Positions 42,901-55,170 of a stretch of 64,000 nt of DNA are shown in pieces (within the stretch, counting starts at the first letter, position 1; every line of letters starts with the position of its first letter). Source of the stretch: Escarpia spicata (lineage: Eukaryota; Annelida; Polychaeta; Sabellida; Siboglinidae); assembly GCA_963995525.1 (NCBI GenBank), contig OZ023205.1, positions 64,275,234-64,339,233 of the forward strand. Reading direction: 5' to 3'. The notes below the pieces were generated by a model. That model searched no databases. It saw nothing but the letters and a program-made list of their open reading frames with translations, and was not told where the DNA came from. The position numbers and the translations under genes are program-made.

Positions 42901-45119
42901 TAAAAAAAATTAAACCGACTGAGCGCACTAGTTAAACTATTCACATATTACACATCTGGACATAAAAGAACCGGATTGGCGATGGGCAAACGAAGTGATT
43001 GAGCACCTTTAAAGGGGAAATGAAACGATTGAACAACCACAGCCCAAACATAAGAACATACCATTTAGAGTACATGCGTCACGGTATATTTTTAATAATT
43101 TTTCAAACGTAGCTACTATCGGCACAGGGCGCCGCCATCATGCTCTAGGAGCGTGTGGTTGTACATCCGGTTTGATTGGCGAGATGTCTCCCAAAGCTGT
43201 ATACAGCAATTCGATAGGCGACGCAGCGTAGCTCTCAGAAAAACCGACGAAACGCATACAAACACATAAAAACAGAACAATTTAATGCACTGCGTGGCTA
43301 CTAGATATACTATAAGTGTTAGTAAGCAACTTTTCACATACTTCCACAGAAGGATTCCAACAGAAAATAACAAGTTATAGATGATGAATTTGACGTGTTC
43401 GCCGGCGGCAAGATTGGCAAAAGTCTGCGGTGGTCACTTTCAAACGCCGATTGCAAGCCTAAATACGAAAGTGACGAGCATAAAAAGACATTGAACGTCG
43501 AAACATAATTCTTGGTTAAAGTCACAGGTCCATGTTCAGTCGATTTGTTTACATATAACTATGCACCGATGAAGTAAAATTAAACGAAATCGACCTGGAA
43601 GCTCGACATTATTGCCTTATTTGGAGGGTGAAGCGGCGCGTAGGAAATAACAAGCCGAAACCAGCTTGTTGTTGCCAAGGTGACTCGGCACTCACGAGTT
43701 CCGTCAGGTATCATTACGACCACTATATAGTCCCGCAGTTCTAGTTCAAAGTCTGCATATATACAAATATGACGTATTCAAAATTGAAATGTAATAAGAA
43801 ATGTGAATGTGATAAAATACAAATACGTGTGAATACTATGATATAATTGGGAATAATGAGTGCTTGTAATCCGCCGATTTAGTTTACGGCAAGTCGTGCC
43901 GGCGTGTTGCTACGTCTGAATACCGCAACGTCTACATCTACGAGTCTATGTTATCGACTTAGTTGCTGATGGGGGGAATAACCTTCAAAATAATTACAAA
44001 AATAAATGTCAGCTACCGTAGCCAGTATAACGTTTTGCGAAATAGTGTCGTCATCTATTAATCAACATTAGTCACAGTCAGGACCAAGCCCTGTCAAAAG
44101 TGTATTGTAGGCATTGTCATTGGAATGTCTTAATTTAAAAGAAATAGTTAAAGACAAATATTATTGAAGTTGGACTGCTCAAATACTATAAAATGTAACC
44201 GCATTTAATTAAGTGACATTACAAGTATTTAAATCCTTAAAAATACTTGTTATACAGTCAATGGCATACAACAAAACACTGTAGTCATATCTGATATAAT
44301 TAGTTATTGGCATAGTAAATAGGTTCACATCAGTCAACTAAAGTCAATCACCATGTAGGCCTAATACTAATTTATGTGTATCAAATATTGGCTTGTAACA
44401 ATGGACCCTGAATTGATGCTCCTGTTTTGAGGCGACAATTTAGCAAGCATGCTATCATACCAACTTTTTTCCTGATATAGATTGCATGACTGCAAACACC
44501 AATGTATGCTTTTAATAACAAGGACATTGCATATAATTTATTGACTTTTGAATGTAAGCCGAACAAGGAAAAAAGGAAATAACGTCACAGGAAAAAGCCA
44601 CAAAGATTAATAAATATGTATTTTGTAATTATAAAGTTCAAATGTTAAACACATTTGAGTGCACATGCATTTTAATCATGAAAATTAAAGATAACACACA
44701 TATATCCACTAACAAAAACCGTTGAAAAAGTCACTTGTAAATCGCACTTGTGCTCCAATTTTAATTAATATTTGCACGATTGTGTCATTTTGTTCATAAT
44801 ATATAACGGAAGTATCCAAACAACCATAGGGCCTAATACCGAGCGCAAGCTTCGAAGGATCCAGCGAAGGATTTAGCACGCGAGATGACATCGTCCCTCG
44901 TGGTAATACAAATGTCACTTGTAGTGCTGTCACGCCATCGAACTGTAGTGTCAAAACATAAAGGAAGCCAGTGGTCGTGTCGCCAGTGCGACACTTTGTC
45001 GATGCAATAGTTAATACTGACAATACTGTTGTTCCATTGAACATTCACCATGACCGTGGGTATGCAAAGTTGCCATCGCAGTCTAGCACGCCTTCTCCGA
45101 CTGTCCCTGACCATGGCAG
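39901..45119. other. Long stretch without a supported gene
   Basis: About 5.2 kb, presumably intron of the transposase-like plus-strand gene. A short coding-like patch follows an acceptor-like gtctccggtatag near 40360 (VDADVQQNVRKLVCSTIKDS), and an RGG-like minus-strand patch occurs at 41770-41850, but neither can be supported. gagcacctttaaagg at 43003 recurs as a palindrome at 32021-32048. Confidence 0.35.
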
Positions 45120-46360
45120 TTCTGTCAATATAGACGCCCTTCGGATGTCCCAGTCTCACTATCGCCATCTTCAGACGATTATGTCTGCAACAGCGAGAAG
45201 AGAAACATTGAAGCGAGTGATGCAGAATATGTTGTAGCATGTGACAGCGGTATCACTGATGATGACTCAAGCGGTTCTTACACTAATGGGAAAGAGAGAA
45301 AGTTTGTCATCTGTGAGAAAAACATCATTTCACTTTTCTGCACCTGCTAAAACACCAAACTGCAATAAACCACTTATATCAAAGCCTAGCATCACAGTGA
45401 CTGGATTTGCAGTGGTTGTGACCACAGAATGTGTTGATGGCCACTCGTTCATGTGGCACTCGCAACCCAAGATTGGTAACAGTTATGAGAGTAACTTGTT
45501 GATACCAAGCGTCCTCTTTCTGACTGGACATTAATTCACTGTGTACAATTTGGTCAACCTAATGAACCTATGTGCCTTGTCACCCCGCCAGTGCTACAAC
45601 ATACAGCGGGCATACATACTGCCAGAGATAGAGGACATGCCATTCAGAGGCCATCATGTCAGCTCTGGCCGGACAGAGCGTGGTCGCATCAGACGATGCA
45701 AGATATGACAATCCAGGACACAACGCTACATTTGGCATTTACTTCATCATGGACACTGACAGCCAACTCATCATTGCTCAAGAAACTGTTCGGGTCACAG
45801 AGGTCAAGAACAGTTACTGGATGGAAGTGGAGGGCTTGAAACGCTGCTTGGACAACCTGACTGACCATGGGGTGAAGATCACCACACTTGCCACTGACAG
45901 ACATCCCAGCATTAGAAAGAGAAAGAAATAAAGGTTGTTGCCTGCCAAGAAAGTTGAAGTTGTCCCTTTGATAGGCGCAATTGCCAACCACCTGTGGTAT
46001 TGCGCATCAGCTTGTGATGGTGATCCCCGCTTGATGAAGGAGATGTGGATCTCGCTCCTCCATCATATCAGGAATTCCATTCATGGACAGCAGGCGCAGA
46101 GTTGTACCGGAAGTGCAGTCATGCAACGTATACACAATAAGAAGTGAAAACAAGACTGAAGGTACAGAAGCCTTCACTGTCCAGAAAGCTATACTGGACT
46201 GTTGCCTACTGTATGATATAGAGAGGGTTACGAAGTGTGTTCACACTGGTGAACTGGAAAGCTTACATGCCCTCTTCCTCAAGTATGAACCCAAGTTCTG
46301 CCGTCAAGGCATCATAGCCAGACTCCACTTGGCCACCATTGACCACAACACAAATACAAG
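45120..46360 (+). pseudogene. DDE transposase-like domain (probably Kolobok-type), decayed
   Basis: After acceptor accatggcag, the plus strand gives, through at least three frameshifts and two stops: SSDDYVCNSEKRNIEASDAE, SSGSYTNGKERKFVICEKNI, VTTECVDGHSFMWHSQPKIG, NSYESNLLIPSVLFLTGH, stop, FTVYNLVNLMNLCALSPRQC, YNIQRAYILPEIEDM, SDDARYDNPGHNATFGIYFI, TTLATDRHPSIRKR, stop, VVPLIGAIANHLWYCASACD, EAFTVQKAILDCCLLYDIER, CVHTGELESLHALFLKYEPK. The D-x-R-x-D-(S/N)-P-G-H, A-T-D-R-H and H-T-G-x-L-E-x-x-H landmarks, which probably hold the catalytic acids, survive. It ends at a donor caag/gtaagg. The order is that of a large transposase-derived family of molluscs, lancelets and cnidarians. Confidence 0.75.
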
Positions 46361-46830
46361 GTAAGGCTTGTGATATCAACAGTGTTAACATTTGATGTTA
46401 CAAAATAATGTATCAGTTGCTTGACAAAGCTGCACACTTTAGAAATCCAGCATTGCATTAGGAAATAAACTGAAATGGCTGAAAATCCCTGCCTGTACTC
46501 GATAGCAAAACAATGTTAGGAATACAGTTTCGAAAATACAATCTCACTGCACAAGAGTATGCATGCAAACAACAGATAACATAATTAAAATTGAGGACAT
46601 TTGTTTATTGTTACTTGAATTGTTTAATTATATATCAATGGAATTGGAATGGTATGCTTTGGAATTGCTTATTGAAATATAAACTGATGCATATATAAAT
46701 TATATATATATATATATGATTCAATAATAAATATTTGAATGTATTATGGAATTGGAATTCCTTGGAAGTTTAAATTGAAAAGGTGGCAGACTTCGGAACC
46801 GATTAGTAAATGACATTAGCCGTTTGATTT

Positions 46831-47103
<273 letters not shown>

Positions 47104-47186
47104 ATACAAGCAAGCTGCTATAGCCAGCTATTCTTAAGATATTTCTATTGTTATACTGATTTTAGATTTATCATTTGTTCAATCAG

Positions 47187-47465
47187 CGGGAAATGGTGAA
47201 AACAGCAGACAACAAGCTACGGTATCAGCTGCAGTATTCAAAGTCTGCTGTGTATGTAGTGAAGAAAGTGATGGCGTCAAAGGACTACAGCTTCCGATGA
47301 GAAATTCTAGAGGGCATTGCACGAGTGGCACAAAGCTGTGAAGTGTGCTCCAAGTTGCAACCAATATCAAGTGAGGAGGTAACTCTAGCAGAGCATGCAG
47401 GCATCGAAAAACCAGAAAAAGAGGAGGCTGTGGCAAAGCAAAGAAGCGGCTTTACGGAAAACTAG
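47187..47465 (+). pseudogene. Last exon of the transposase-like gene
   Basis: Acceptor tttgttcaatcag. It reads REMVKTADNKLRYQLQYSKS, AVYVVKKVMASKDYSFR, a TGA at 47298, EILEGIARVAQSCEVCSKLQ, EHAGIEKPEKEEAVAKQRSG, ending at TAG 47463-47465. L-Q-Y-S-K-S-A-x-Y-V-V-K-K-V-M-x-x-K-D-Y-x-F-R is the conserved C-terminal motif of the same family, so it belongs with 45120-46360. Confidence 0.75.
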
Positions 47466-48786
47466 TTGTATCCGTATCAATTCGGTTTAGTGCCACCCAA
47501 TTGATACGACATCCAATTTCAAATGATAATGGATTTATATGCTTAAATAACATAGTTTGAACATCACTGGCAGAAATAGAGAAACGTTTTAGGCAAAGTG
47601 CATTCTCACTACTGTATAGGACCTCCTAAAGTAAGGAACATCCATTTAAAAGCTTGTATCCTAGTTGTGGTATGCAATGTATTTTATTATACACTATTCT
47701 ATGTAGGGAACCTTGGGTATATGTAATTTCCTGGAATAGTTTAACCAAGTCCAAACATGTTACTTATAGTGAGTTTTTTGCAACAGACTACCATTCTCAA
47801 ACATCACACTGAACTGTACATGTATTTGTTCATATGACTCACTGTACACTTTTAATGTGGCTTCTAGGATGTGTGTCACAAAAATGATAAGGGCCATTAC
47901 CATTAAAAATGGACTGTTACCATGAAGTTTAGTAAAAGTAAAGTGCCATCTTACAACAAAATATATTTTGTTTGTTTAATCTGTATGTTTTAGCCAGTAT
48001 TATTAAAGTGTACTACAAACTAATGAAGCAACAAAGGATTCAGCTATACGTTTTTTATATATTCATACTTCACTGTTAGTATTACATTTGACATTATCAC
48101 AAAACAACATCTCAAAAAGTACTTAATAATAATAAGAACACTTATATAGTGCCATAAATCTAGATAAATCCATTTGGAGGCACTTGATAGATTTTGAAAC
48201 TAGTACTACAAGTTTTGAATCTGTATCTTGAATAATAATACTTGTTTTCTTGACACATGGCCCTAGTGTTGAAAGTTGAAACCCACAATTATGTAAAACT
48301 GGAACTGTAATGGAATATTTTGTATGTAATAATTTTTGTATCACAATATTTGATCATAATGATGACCCATATCATCAATAAACGTGTTACTTATTGATGT
48401 ACTATATGTGCACAGGACTGACACAGACCCAAATTGTAATACAGTTAGATTAAAATGTGTCACAGTGTGAAGTGAATCAACTGAAAGAAACATTGAAAAC
48501 CGGTGTGTGAATTTGACTAATGCATTGGCACAGTCTGCCATGTAGTCTTATTTATTTGTGAATTGTTTCTCCATATGAATAAAACAAGTACTTTGAAAAT
48601 TTTAGTCATGTACAGTCAAGTACATTGAACGCTACATTTATGTTTCGTAATGGTGAAAGTCAAAGCGATGAAAACACAAAAGCAGCAGTATTATGCATTA
48701 ATTCATTATTTATTTAAGTCAAGTCGTCAACACATAAGACACGGGCATTTCGCGTCAACTCTTCAGATGTTCAGCACTCAACAGTC
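47466..48786. other. Noncoding stretch
   Basis: AT-rich with no recognised coding. It should contain the left end of the hAT remnant described next, but no cagggatggg-type terminal repeat was found. Confidence 0.4.
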
Positions 48787-49050
48787 ATTTCCTGTTGCAC
48801 CGCACAAACATGATCCGTTCAAACTTTTCAACAGTTAGCCTACATCTGTATGGGCGAAAGACTTTGCCTCGCGATACTAAATAGTCGCTCAACTGGTGCA
48901 GAGCTAGCCTGGACCGTTAGATGGGTTGGTACAAGTCGTGCCAGTGTGGGGAACTCTTCCCTGTGCAGCTTCCAGAAAGCTAAGGGGTCAGACTCCTCCG
49001 GCAATGTTGGGAGTGCTCAATATTTAGCAAGTTCGTTTGAAGAGGAATTG
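48787..49050 (-). pseudogene. hAT transposase C-terminal dimerisation domain
   Basis: On the minus strand: ALPTLPEESDPLAFWKLHRE, EFPTLARLVQ, then in a second frame LTVQASSAPVERLFSIA, then in the first frame again GKVFRPYRCRLTVEKFERIM and FVRCNRK before a stop. D-P-L-x-F-W-K-x-H-x-x-x-F-P-x-L-A-R-L, A-S-S-A-P-V-E-R-L-F-S and L-x-x-x-K-F-E-x-x-M-F-x-R-C-N-R-K are the hallmark blocks of the hAT C-terminal domain. Two frameshifts make it inactive. The BED exon at 50603-50743 has the same strand. Confidence 0.82.
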
Positions 49051-50129
49051 TCTTGTTGTCGATGTAACATCAGCATGCTTTCTCAGAAATTAGAAATTAA
49101 TATTGAAATTAAAGTTTGTTTATCAATGCACAACAAATATGTAGCTAGTACAAAATTCATATTTCTATCTGAATTAAATATATTATGACAATAAAACTAT
49201 AAAACAAGATATCTAAGCAGTTGTTTTAATATCGCCCCCCCCCCCAGCTGTGAATCATGACCCTCTGTGTGTTTCACTCTGGAGGTTGTTAGAGTTTACA
49301 TAGGAGGAGACACTGGGACAGTGTGACAGATGCATGACTTCACTAGTTCTTTGAAGTTGGTTGAACTTGGTTCTCTGGCCAACTACCCTTTTCACACATG
49401 CCTATGGATTTAGTGGCTGCCTGCAATCTACTAGGGATCAACAACATAGGCGTGAAAAACATCCTGATGTATTTGTAGTTGAGCTAATAATTAACTAACC
49501 ACCAAACAGCAGTAGAGCATTATGGTTTAATTACATTGATTATACTCAACCCAATTAAGTGGCAGTAAGACGGCTTTTGTCTTTCAATCCTATATAGTAC
49601 TGAAATATTAAATAAAAAATATGCAGTATGTTCCATTCAGTATGTAGTAGTAACAGTGATAGGAAGGAAACTAAGTAACAGTAATATATTGCATTGCGAA
49701 GTGATTGATCCCAGGGCTGACTTTAACCACACTACAAATGTCACTGAAATAACTGCAACTAAACTCACTATGCTTTTTCTTCTGCCAAGTGCTAAGTTTC
49801 TTCCAACAAACATTTAGTCCAAATTCAGATCAGTCAGACCTCATCTCATTGCCTTTCTCAGTGGACACATTTATTTACACATAATGCCAATTAAGAACAC
49901 CTGCCTGCTAATTCCCTTTGTGTTGGATGGGAGGCCTCTGCCACTAGACTAGAACCCTTATTTACTCAAGCCTACCGTTCAGCTGACATTTCCCTAATTA
50001 AATAGGTCAGCTGTACAGATATTTAGTTACATGTGGTTATAAGGATTTGCCCTTTGTAAAATTCAAAATTTCATTTATATATTTTATAACTTTGTAAAAT
50101 TCAAAATTTCATTTATATATTTTATAATA
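49051..50129. other. Noncoding interior of the hAT remnant
   Basis: The catalytic DDE region expected between the BED exon and the C-terminal domain was not recognised. A C13 homopolymer lies at about 49233-49246. Confidence 0.4.
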
Positions 50130-50300
50130 TTATGTATATATATAATTATTATATTATGTAATATATATATATATACATAATATATATATATATAAGTATA
50201 TTATATATATATATATATACATATATATATACATAATATATATATATATACAATGTATGTATATTATAGATACATATATATATATATATATATATATAGA
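50130..50300. repeat. (AT)n-rich microsatellite
   Basis: Interrupted atatata runs with tacataatatat variants. Confidence 0.9.
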
Positions 50301-50602
50301 ATTTGTCGAATTTGTTGTTCCATCCTTTACATATGTTGTTTGTACGAGGATTATATTTTGTTTGATATTTATTGATATGTAAAGTGTCTTTTTTTCCCTG
50401 TGACTTTTTCGTGTGAATTTTTTTTCCTGTGACATTATTGTGTAATACTAGCCCTATAATAACGTTAAACTACAACGCCTACAAGTACTTCAGAACATTT
50501 ATCGGCGATGATCGACCATATTCTTAATATATAGCACACTGGTGTAGTACAAACATACATATATGATAGTGTATATTTGCAATAATTTTTACATAACCTT
50601 AC

Positions 50603-50743
50603 CTTCATGTGTTTCAACAAGTTTGTTGTTACCCCAGAGCTGGAGGAAATCTTCATGTCGCAGTGTTTACACTGGGCTTTGTAGTTGCCTTGTACGTTAG
50701 TTGGAAAAACAAAGTGATCAAATGCTGCTGATTTGTTCGCCAT
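50603..50743 (-). CDS. BED zinc finger exon of a hAT/ZBED-type gene
   Basis: From ATG at 50743 the minus strand reads MANKSAAFDHFVFPTNVQGN, YKAQCKHCDMKISSSSGV, TTNLLKHMK, then a donor aag/gtaaggtt at 50603/50602. F-x-x-F at the start, C-K-H-C and the T-x-N-L-L-K-H spacing make a complete BED finger except that the final His region continues in the next exon. Together with the C-terminal domain at 48787-49050 and the terminal repeat at 51333-51351 it outlines a minus-strand hAT element or a domesticated ZBED gene. This exon itself is intact. Confidence 0.7.
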
Positions 50744-50889
50744 GTCTGTAGTAAGACTCTGTACTCTGCAGTCTTGTAGATATGACTGACAATAATTATG
50801 CTTGCTTGTCTGTGGTGCCAGGTTCTGAACAGATTGCAATTTGCAACTGACTACTATTCAGTCATTATCTTAAGCCAAGGCAATTATGT

Positions 50890-51170
50890 CAACCACAAAA
50901 GTCGACAATACAAGTGAACTGGTGATTTCTGAACATCTCAAGCCACTACAACTGATCAAGGCATCAGATACTGTTAGTTTATCTCATGTAATTGACTCAT
51001 GGCTTCAACTCTCAGCTGACATGCATGTAAGTGCCTGGGTTTATCATCCCCTTTATACTTATAAACCAATCGACCACCATCACAAGTCAATTATGTTTCG
51101 TGTTATGAAGCTTTGTACAAAATAAAAATAAATATACAGTAATTTTTACTGTAGCCATTTCTCTTCAATC
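50890..51170. other. Noncoding leader of the hAT remnant
   Basis: The plus-strand frame at 50886-51125 shows no recognised domain. Confidence 0.35.
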
Positions 51171-51184
51171 CTTCCGATAGACCT

Positions 51185-51351
51185 TGTAAAAGGTACTTGT
51201 AAAAAGTACTTGCCAAGTCCAAGTACTTTGATGGTCAAGTACAAGTCCAAGTACTGCACTCAGCAAAATGGCAAGTACAAGTCCAAGTACAGTACTTGCT
51301 GTACTTAAGTACACAAGTACTCAAGTACTTGAGTACTTGAACCCATCCCTG
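51185..51351 (-). mobile_element. hAT terminal inverted repeat with AAGTAC subterminal array
   Basis: The minus strand begins cagggatgggttcaagtac (51351-51333), a CAGGG-type hAT terminus. Within the next 165 bp, aagtac/gtactt occurs about 20 times in both orientations, often as ccaagtac or gtacttgag. Such clustered short motifs are the binding-site layout of hAT transposases. The 8 bases outside are atgcagta. The matching left end was not found. Confidence 0.65.
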
Positions 51352-51419
51352 ATGCAGTATATATTTTTCTTAACAGGTAACAAACGGCCAATAAGCAATT
51401 TAAAAAAACGAGCTGTCAG

Positions 51420-52392
51420 ACCTTTTTTGGAGAGTGGCCCATGAGGCGATGTAAATCCATGAGGAACGGAATGGCCATCCAACGGGGTATAATTAACAAT
51501 CGAATTGTCGTAAATAGTCGATCACGGTCGGAATGCCAAAATAAATGCATGGTCAGCTGTAAAGATTGGGGTCATTATATAGGTCAGTGATGGGAGCAGT
51601 TCTGCAACGCCACAAATTTTTATTTACTATTTAAATATAAACGTGATAGAAGATGGCATTTGTAATAATAATGTATTTGTAAATTTGCAGGTGATACAAA
51701 ACTCTTCAGTCAATTAGTTGCATCAGTCGAGGATGTGGTGACATTACAGGATATTAATACAATCATGGATGGATGGATGGATGGAGAATGGCTACTGTCT
51801 TAATTTATTATATACAAATGGTGTGCATATACTACGGCCCCAATAATATACAACAGACGACGAGTTAATGTCAACGTAATTGAGAATGTACAGCATAGAG
51901 CGACCATGGCGATACCTAAAATTAGTCATTCGGATTAGCATAGCAGGTTGACAGTATTTAATGTATTAAATATTACAACATTCGAAACTAGCGACGGTAG
52001 TAACGTAGAGCCGACCTGGCTATGCACCCCCTACTATAGGTGTTCATAATTTTCAGTTATTTACATATAAAATATACCTCCAGCTAACTTCTTCATCATG
52101 GACTGATGGAGAATACTTCAACAATTAAGAGGGCACCCTTATAAAATAAAAACCGTACTCAAGATTATATTTTAGAAAGTTTTCATTCATAAGACAAAGT
52201 GCCAATTAATGCCATTTATCGTAATAAATTACCCAAGCGGCAGTCATGTCAATAAGTACAAATTATTTTAAAGTCCACAATATTGACAGGTATTTAACTA
52301 AAAAGTCTGCGTACTCCCTACTCATCTACTAAAATTACTATCTAAATATGTTGTAAAAATATTGAATATCATTTCCCCACCAAATTTGTTAT
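51420..52392 (+). mobile_element. Decayed LINE, copy 3
   Basis: Inverted relative to 13728-15110 and 27369-28712. It reads [58 protein letters not shown] (motif C with Asp to Gly at 51681-51707) and VIENVQHRATMAIPKIS (51876-51918), the C-terminal V-Q-R-R-A-T-K-x-I-P-K block. Homology with the other copies stops at 52392, short of their gcactatacgg end. Confidence 0.82.
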
Positions 52393-52404
52393 GCTGAAGA
52401 GGAT

Positions 52405-52700
52405 TCAGTATATAATGATCATACAGATGTTGACGAATATGTGAACAAATCGCGTGTTCCATTATTTTTGAAACAATTCATATTAGCGATACAGGTCTGT
52501 CATCGGTTGAAACACATTTTACACCTTTCTTGTATATTGGTGTGACCCAGTGCTTACGCCATTCAGCTGGTACTTCACAAGAATGCTCGAATTTCGGAAG
52601 AGAAATTAAAAAGGAGCCATTTCAAAAGCAAGTTCTTTCAATAGTCTCCGTGGAATTTTATTCCGACCGCATGAAGAAACATCGATGCGAAACATAAATA
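52405..52700 (-). mobile_element. LINE RT fragment (motif 0/1 region)
   Basis: On the minus strand: GRNKIPRRLLKELAFEMAP, then across frameshifts KYQLNGVS / A-x-A-L-G-H-T-N-I-Q, KCVSTDDRPVSLI and SKIMEHAIC. This is the G-P-D-x-I-P-x-x-L-L-K ... E-W-x-x-x-x-V-x-P-I-x-K ... D-x-R-P-V-S-L region. It lies tail-to-tail with copy 3. Confidence 0.65.
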
Positions 52701-52744
52701 TTATTAACATCAAATGACATTACACATTTACATGATCAGAACAG

Positions 52745-52835
52745 ACAAGTGGATATTGCTAATCTTTATTTGTCTATAGAGTTTTGTGTTGTACCACATC
52801 ACAGACTGATAAATAAGTTGAATAGTATTACGGTA
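52745..52835 (+). mobile_element. LINE RT motif A fragment
   Basis: The frame reads NLYLSIEFCVVPHHRLINKL then NS, a decayed form of Y-L-D-F-S-K-A-F-D-V-V-P-H-H-R-L-I-x-K-L. Both the catalytic Asp and the Lys are lost. Confidence 0.55.
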
Positions 52836-52849
52836 TAATAGACCACTTT

Positions 52850-53705
52850 GACTAAATATGTTGCAGATTGGAACAATTTATATCTAGTCTAGTAATATTC
52901 TTTCAGTCTGCTTCAGTAGAGCATTTCGGAGCAGGCTAGAGGCGCTACCTTAAGCACTTTGCCTCTCTTTGCATGTGATTAAGACTGTCATGATCCCGTT
53001 CAGTGACGCCTTCTGTCTAAATATAGGCTCCTTGGTTATCCCACGGGTGCACATGTTCGTAACACCATCAATACGTGTTGGTATTATGTAGAGTTTCAAC
53101 AAATCAGTTGACCGCCATTGTGTGTATATATGTTAAATTGCACTATTGTTTTGCCGTATTTATTGTGTTGTGTGGAAATGTGGCGAAATACCTATCGTAC
53201 AATTTTGCATTGTCTAAATATGTTACAAAAAGGGTCATATTGGTTATGCACAACGATGCGATGCGACCAAACAACTTCACTGTTTTACAAAGCACGCATT
53301 TTAAAGTTTATCGACTTGGTACAATTGATAATATTACTATTTGTGTATCAAACAATTATTTGTCGTCAAATATTCAAAGGTTATTTGTTTCACATCTCAA
53401 CAAGCACTGCACACGAAGATAAAATAAATCAGTTTTCACGAACCCGCGGAGAAGAAGCTGGATGGCATTAATTGTTTAAGGACCAAACTGTGGATACCAG
53501 TGAATGTCGGTTACCAATATTAGTTCGTGTCATCGTTATAAGGCACGCTACAGCAAACTCTTGTTTGAAAGTTATTGTAAACTAATATAATATCATTTTG
53601 TTCAGTTTCATAATAACCACCCAAAACATAAGTAATGATTGCCTCGTTGGTAGAATTATATAAGATTTAATGTGTTGTCATCAAGCATATTTACTGCTAT
53701 CTGAA
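52850..53705. other. Noncoding stretch
   Basis: The overlapping frames at 53075-53471 have no recognisable domain or splice context. Confidence 0.35.
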
Positions 53706-53709
53706 ATAA

Positions 53710-54010
53710 CTTATGTGTATGTGTGCGTGCGTGTGCGTGTGGTTGTGCGTGTGCGTGTACGCGTGTGCGAGTGCGAGTGTGTGAGCGAGCGAGTGAGCGA
53801 GTGAGTGAGTGAGTGAGTGAGTGAGTGAGTGAGTGAGTGATTGAGTGAGTGAGTGAGTGAGTGAGTGAGTGAGTGAGTAAGTGAGTGTCCGTTTCCGCGC
53901 CTGTGCAAGTGTGCGCGTGTGAGTGTATGACTGTGTGTGTGCGTGCGTGCGTGTGTGTGTGTGCGCGCGCGTGTACATATGTATGTGTGAGAGTGTGTTC
54001 GTACATGTAT
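53710..54010. repeat. Simple repeat: GT-rich with (GTGA)n core
   Basis: gtgagtgagtgagt runs dominate 53790-53885, flanked by gtgcgtgtgcgtgtg tracts. The long Thr/His/Ser-rich frames are artefacts. Confidence 0.95.
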
Positions 54011-54324
54011 GTGCAAACCATGATAAGTAAGACCACCAGTGGTATTATAATCATCACATTGTTGTAGACTAACCCCTGATTTCTATGGTAAAGTAGCATT
54101 ATTCCCCAAAACCACAAAAAGACACCCGATACACGTTGCCTTCGAGAAAGGCACTGCTATGATGAATGCCCAAGATTTGTTGACGAACACATCAGCTACG
54201 TACGTGTCTTTTTCAGTAGATATTATTGGAAAAATGAAGTTGATTGTGCTTGTTCTTAGTGACAGTTTTGGCAACTGTGTTTATACAGCATTGTTAACTA
54301 ATGGCGTAGGTACCAATGTGCCAC

Positions 54325-54463
54325 ATGGCGAACGTAGAGCGAAGGGACATTGCCTATGATGATGAATTATACAAGGGAGACGATGGGGCGGCATATGGCG
54401 ACACCACGCCTATGCATAAGGAAATTGTGGCATACGCCTGGCCAATAATCAGAGATTTATTAA
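54325..54463 (+). CDS. SABATH-like carboxyl methyltransferase, exon 1
   Basis: From ATG at 54325 the exon reads MANVERRDIAYDDELYKGDD, GAAYGDTTPMHKEIVAYAWP, IIRDLL, and ends at donor ttaa/gtaagta, leaving one base (A). Joined to exon 2 (GT...) it forms a Ser codon. SABATH N-termini have the pattern Y-x-x-x-T-x-M-Q-x-x-x-V-x-Y-A-x-P-x-I. An upstream in-frame Met (54316) exists; 54325 is chosen because of the acidic, non-hydrophobic start, but either could be used. The family transfers methyl from SAM to small carboxylic acids; the substrate here is unknown. Confidence 0.6.
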
Positions 54464-54552
54464 GTAAGTATCTTTCCTCTTTCTTCTGGACATACTTTCT
54501 GAGAAACAATGGTCTTCGTGACTTTGTGATGAAACATTGAACAAATTCGATA

Positions 54553-54785
54553 CGAGTAGTTGTTTAGGGTTTTATGATCGTTAATTGTGATGGGGACGGG
54601 TTACCCAATCTCAAATTCTAAGATAGCAGTTGTCACAGGTTCTAGCGTAGTTATCTGCGTGTGTAGTCTCGTGAGCGGAGGTAGTGCCTCTTGGCCGTAT
54701 GCGTACCGTAAACGTGTGTGACGGTAATGATAGGTAATTACAGTATTTATAGGTAATTAATATGTTAATTACGGGTAATCAAGGG
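54553..54785. repeat. Outer inverted-repeat arm, left
   Basis: Pairs with 59683-59893 in inverse orientation: gtagttgtttaggg, attctaagatagcag, caggttctagcgtag, gtgtgtagtctcgtgagcgg, gtatgcgtaccgtaaacgtg, tataggtaattaat and gggtaatcaa all have close inverse matches. Confidence 0.85.
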
Positions 54786-55170
54786 CTAATTAGTGTATGC
54801 GTGTGTGCGTGTGTGCGTGTGTGCGTGTGTGCGTGTGTGCGCGTGTGCGCGTGTGTGTGTTGTGTGTGTTGTATGTGTTGTATGTGTTGCTTGTGTTGTG
54901 TGTGTGTTGTGTATGTTGTGTGTGTGTTGCTTGTGTTGTGTGTGTTGTGTGTGTTGTGTGTGTTGTGTGTGTTGTGTGTGTTGTGTGTGTTTTGTGTGTT
55001 TTGTGTGTTGTGTGTGTTGTGTGTGTTGTGTGTGTTGTGTGTGTTGTGTGTGTTGTGTGTGTTGTGTGTGTTGTGTGTGTTGTGTGTGTTGTGTACATGT
55101 GTTGTACATGTGTTGTATGTGAATCGTATGTATGCTGTATGTGAATTGTATGTGTGTTGTATGTGTGTGG
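54784..55170. repeat. (TGTGTGTTG)n minisatellite
   Basis: gcgtgtgt at the start changes into near-perfect 9-bp ttgtgtgtg units from 54930 to 55095. Six-frame frames rich in Cys-Val or His-Asn-Thr are products of the repeat. Confidence 0.95.

Noticed and set aside
43330..43530. THAP-like domain on the plus strand (V-C-G-G-H-F)
   Set aside because: Only a five-residue resemblance; the other zinc ligands and the A-V-P-T-I motif are absent.
44709..45240. Minus-strand frames of 111 and 135 codons
   Set aside because: The region is better explained on the plus strand by the transposase exon and its upstream intron; the minus frames have no domain.
49711..49735. Left terminal repeat of the hAT remnant (cagggctgactttaacc)
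   Set aside because: It does not match the right end (cagggatgggttcaag) and lies inside, not outside, the C-terminal coding fragment.
53075..53471. Two overlapping frames of about 115 codons
   Set aside because: No domain, no splice context and composition like the surrounding noncoding DNA.
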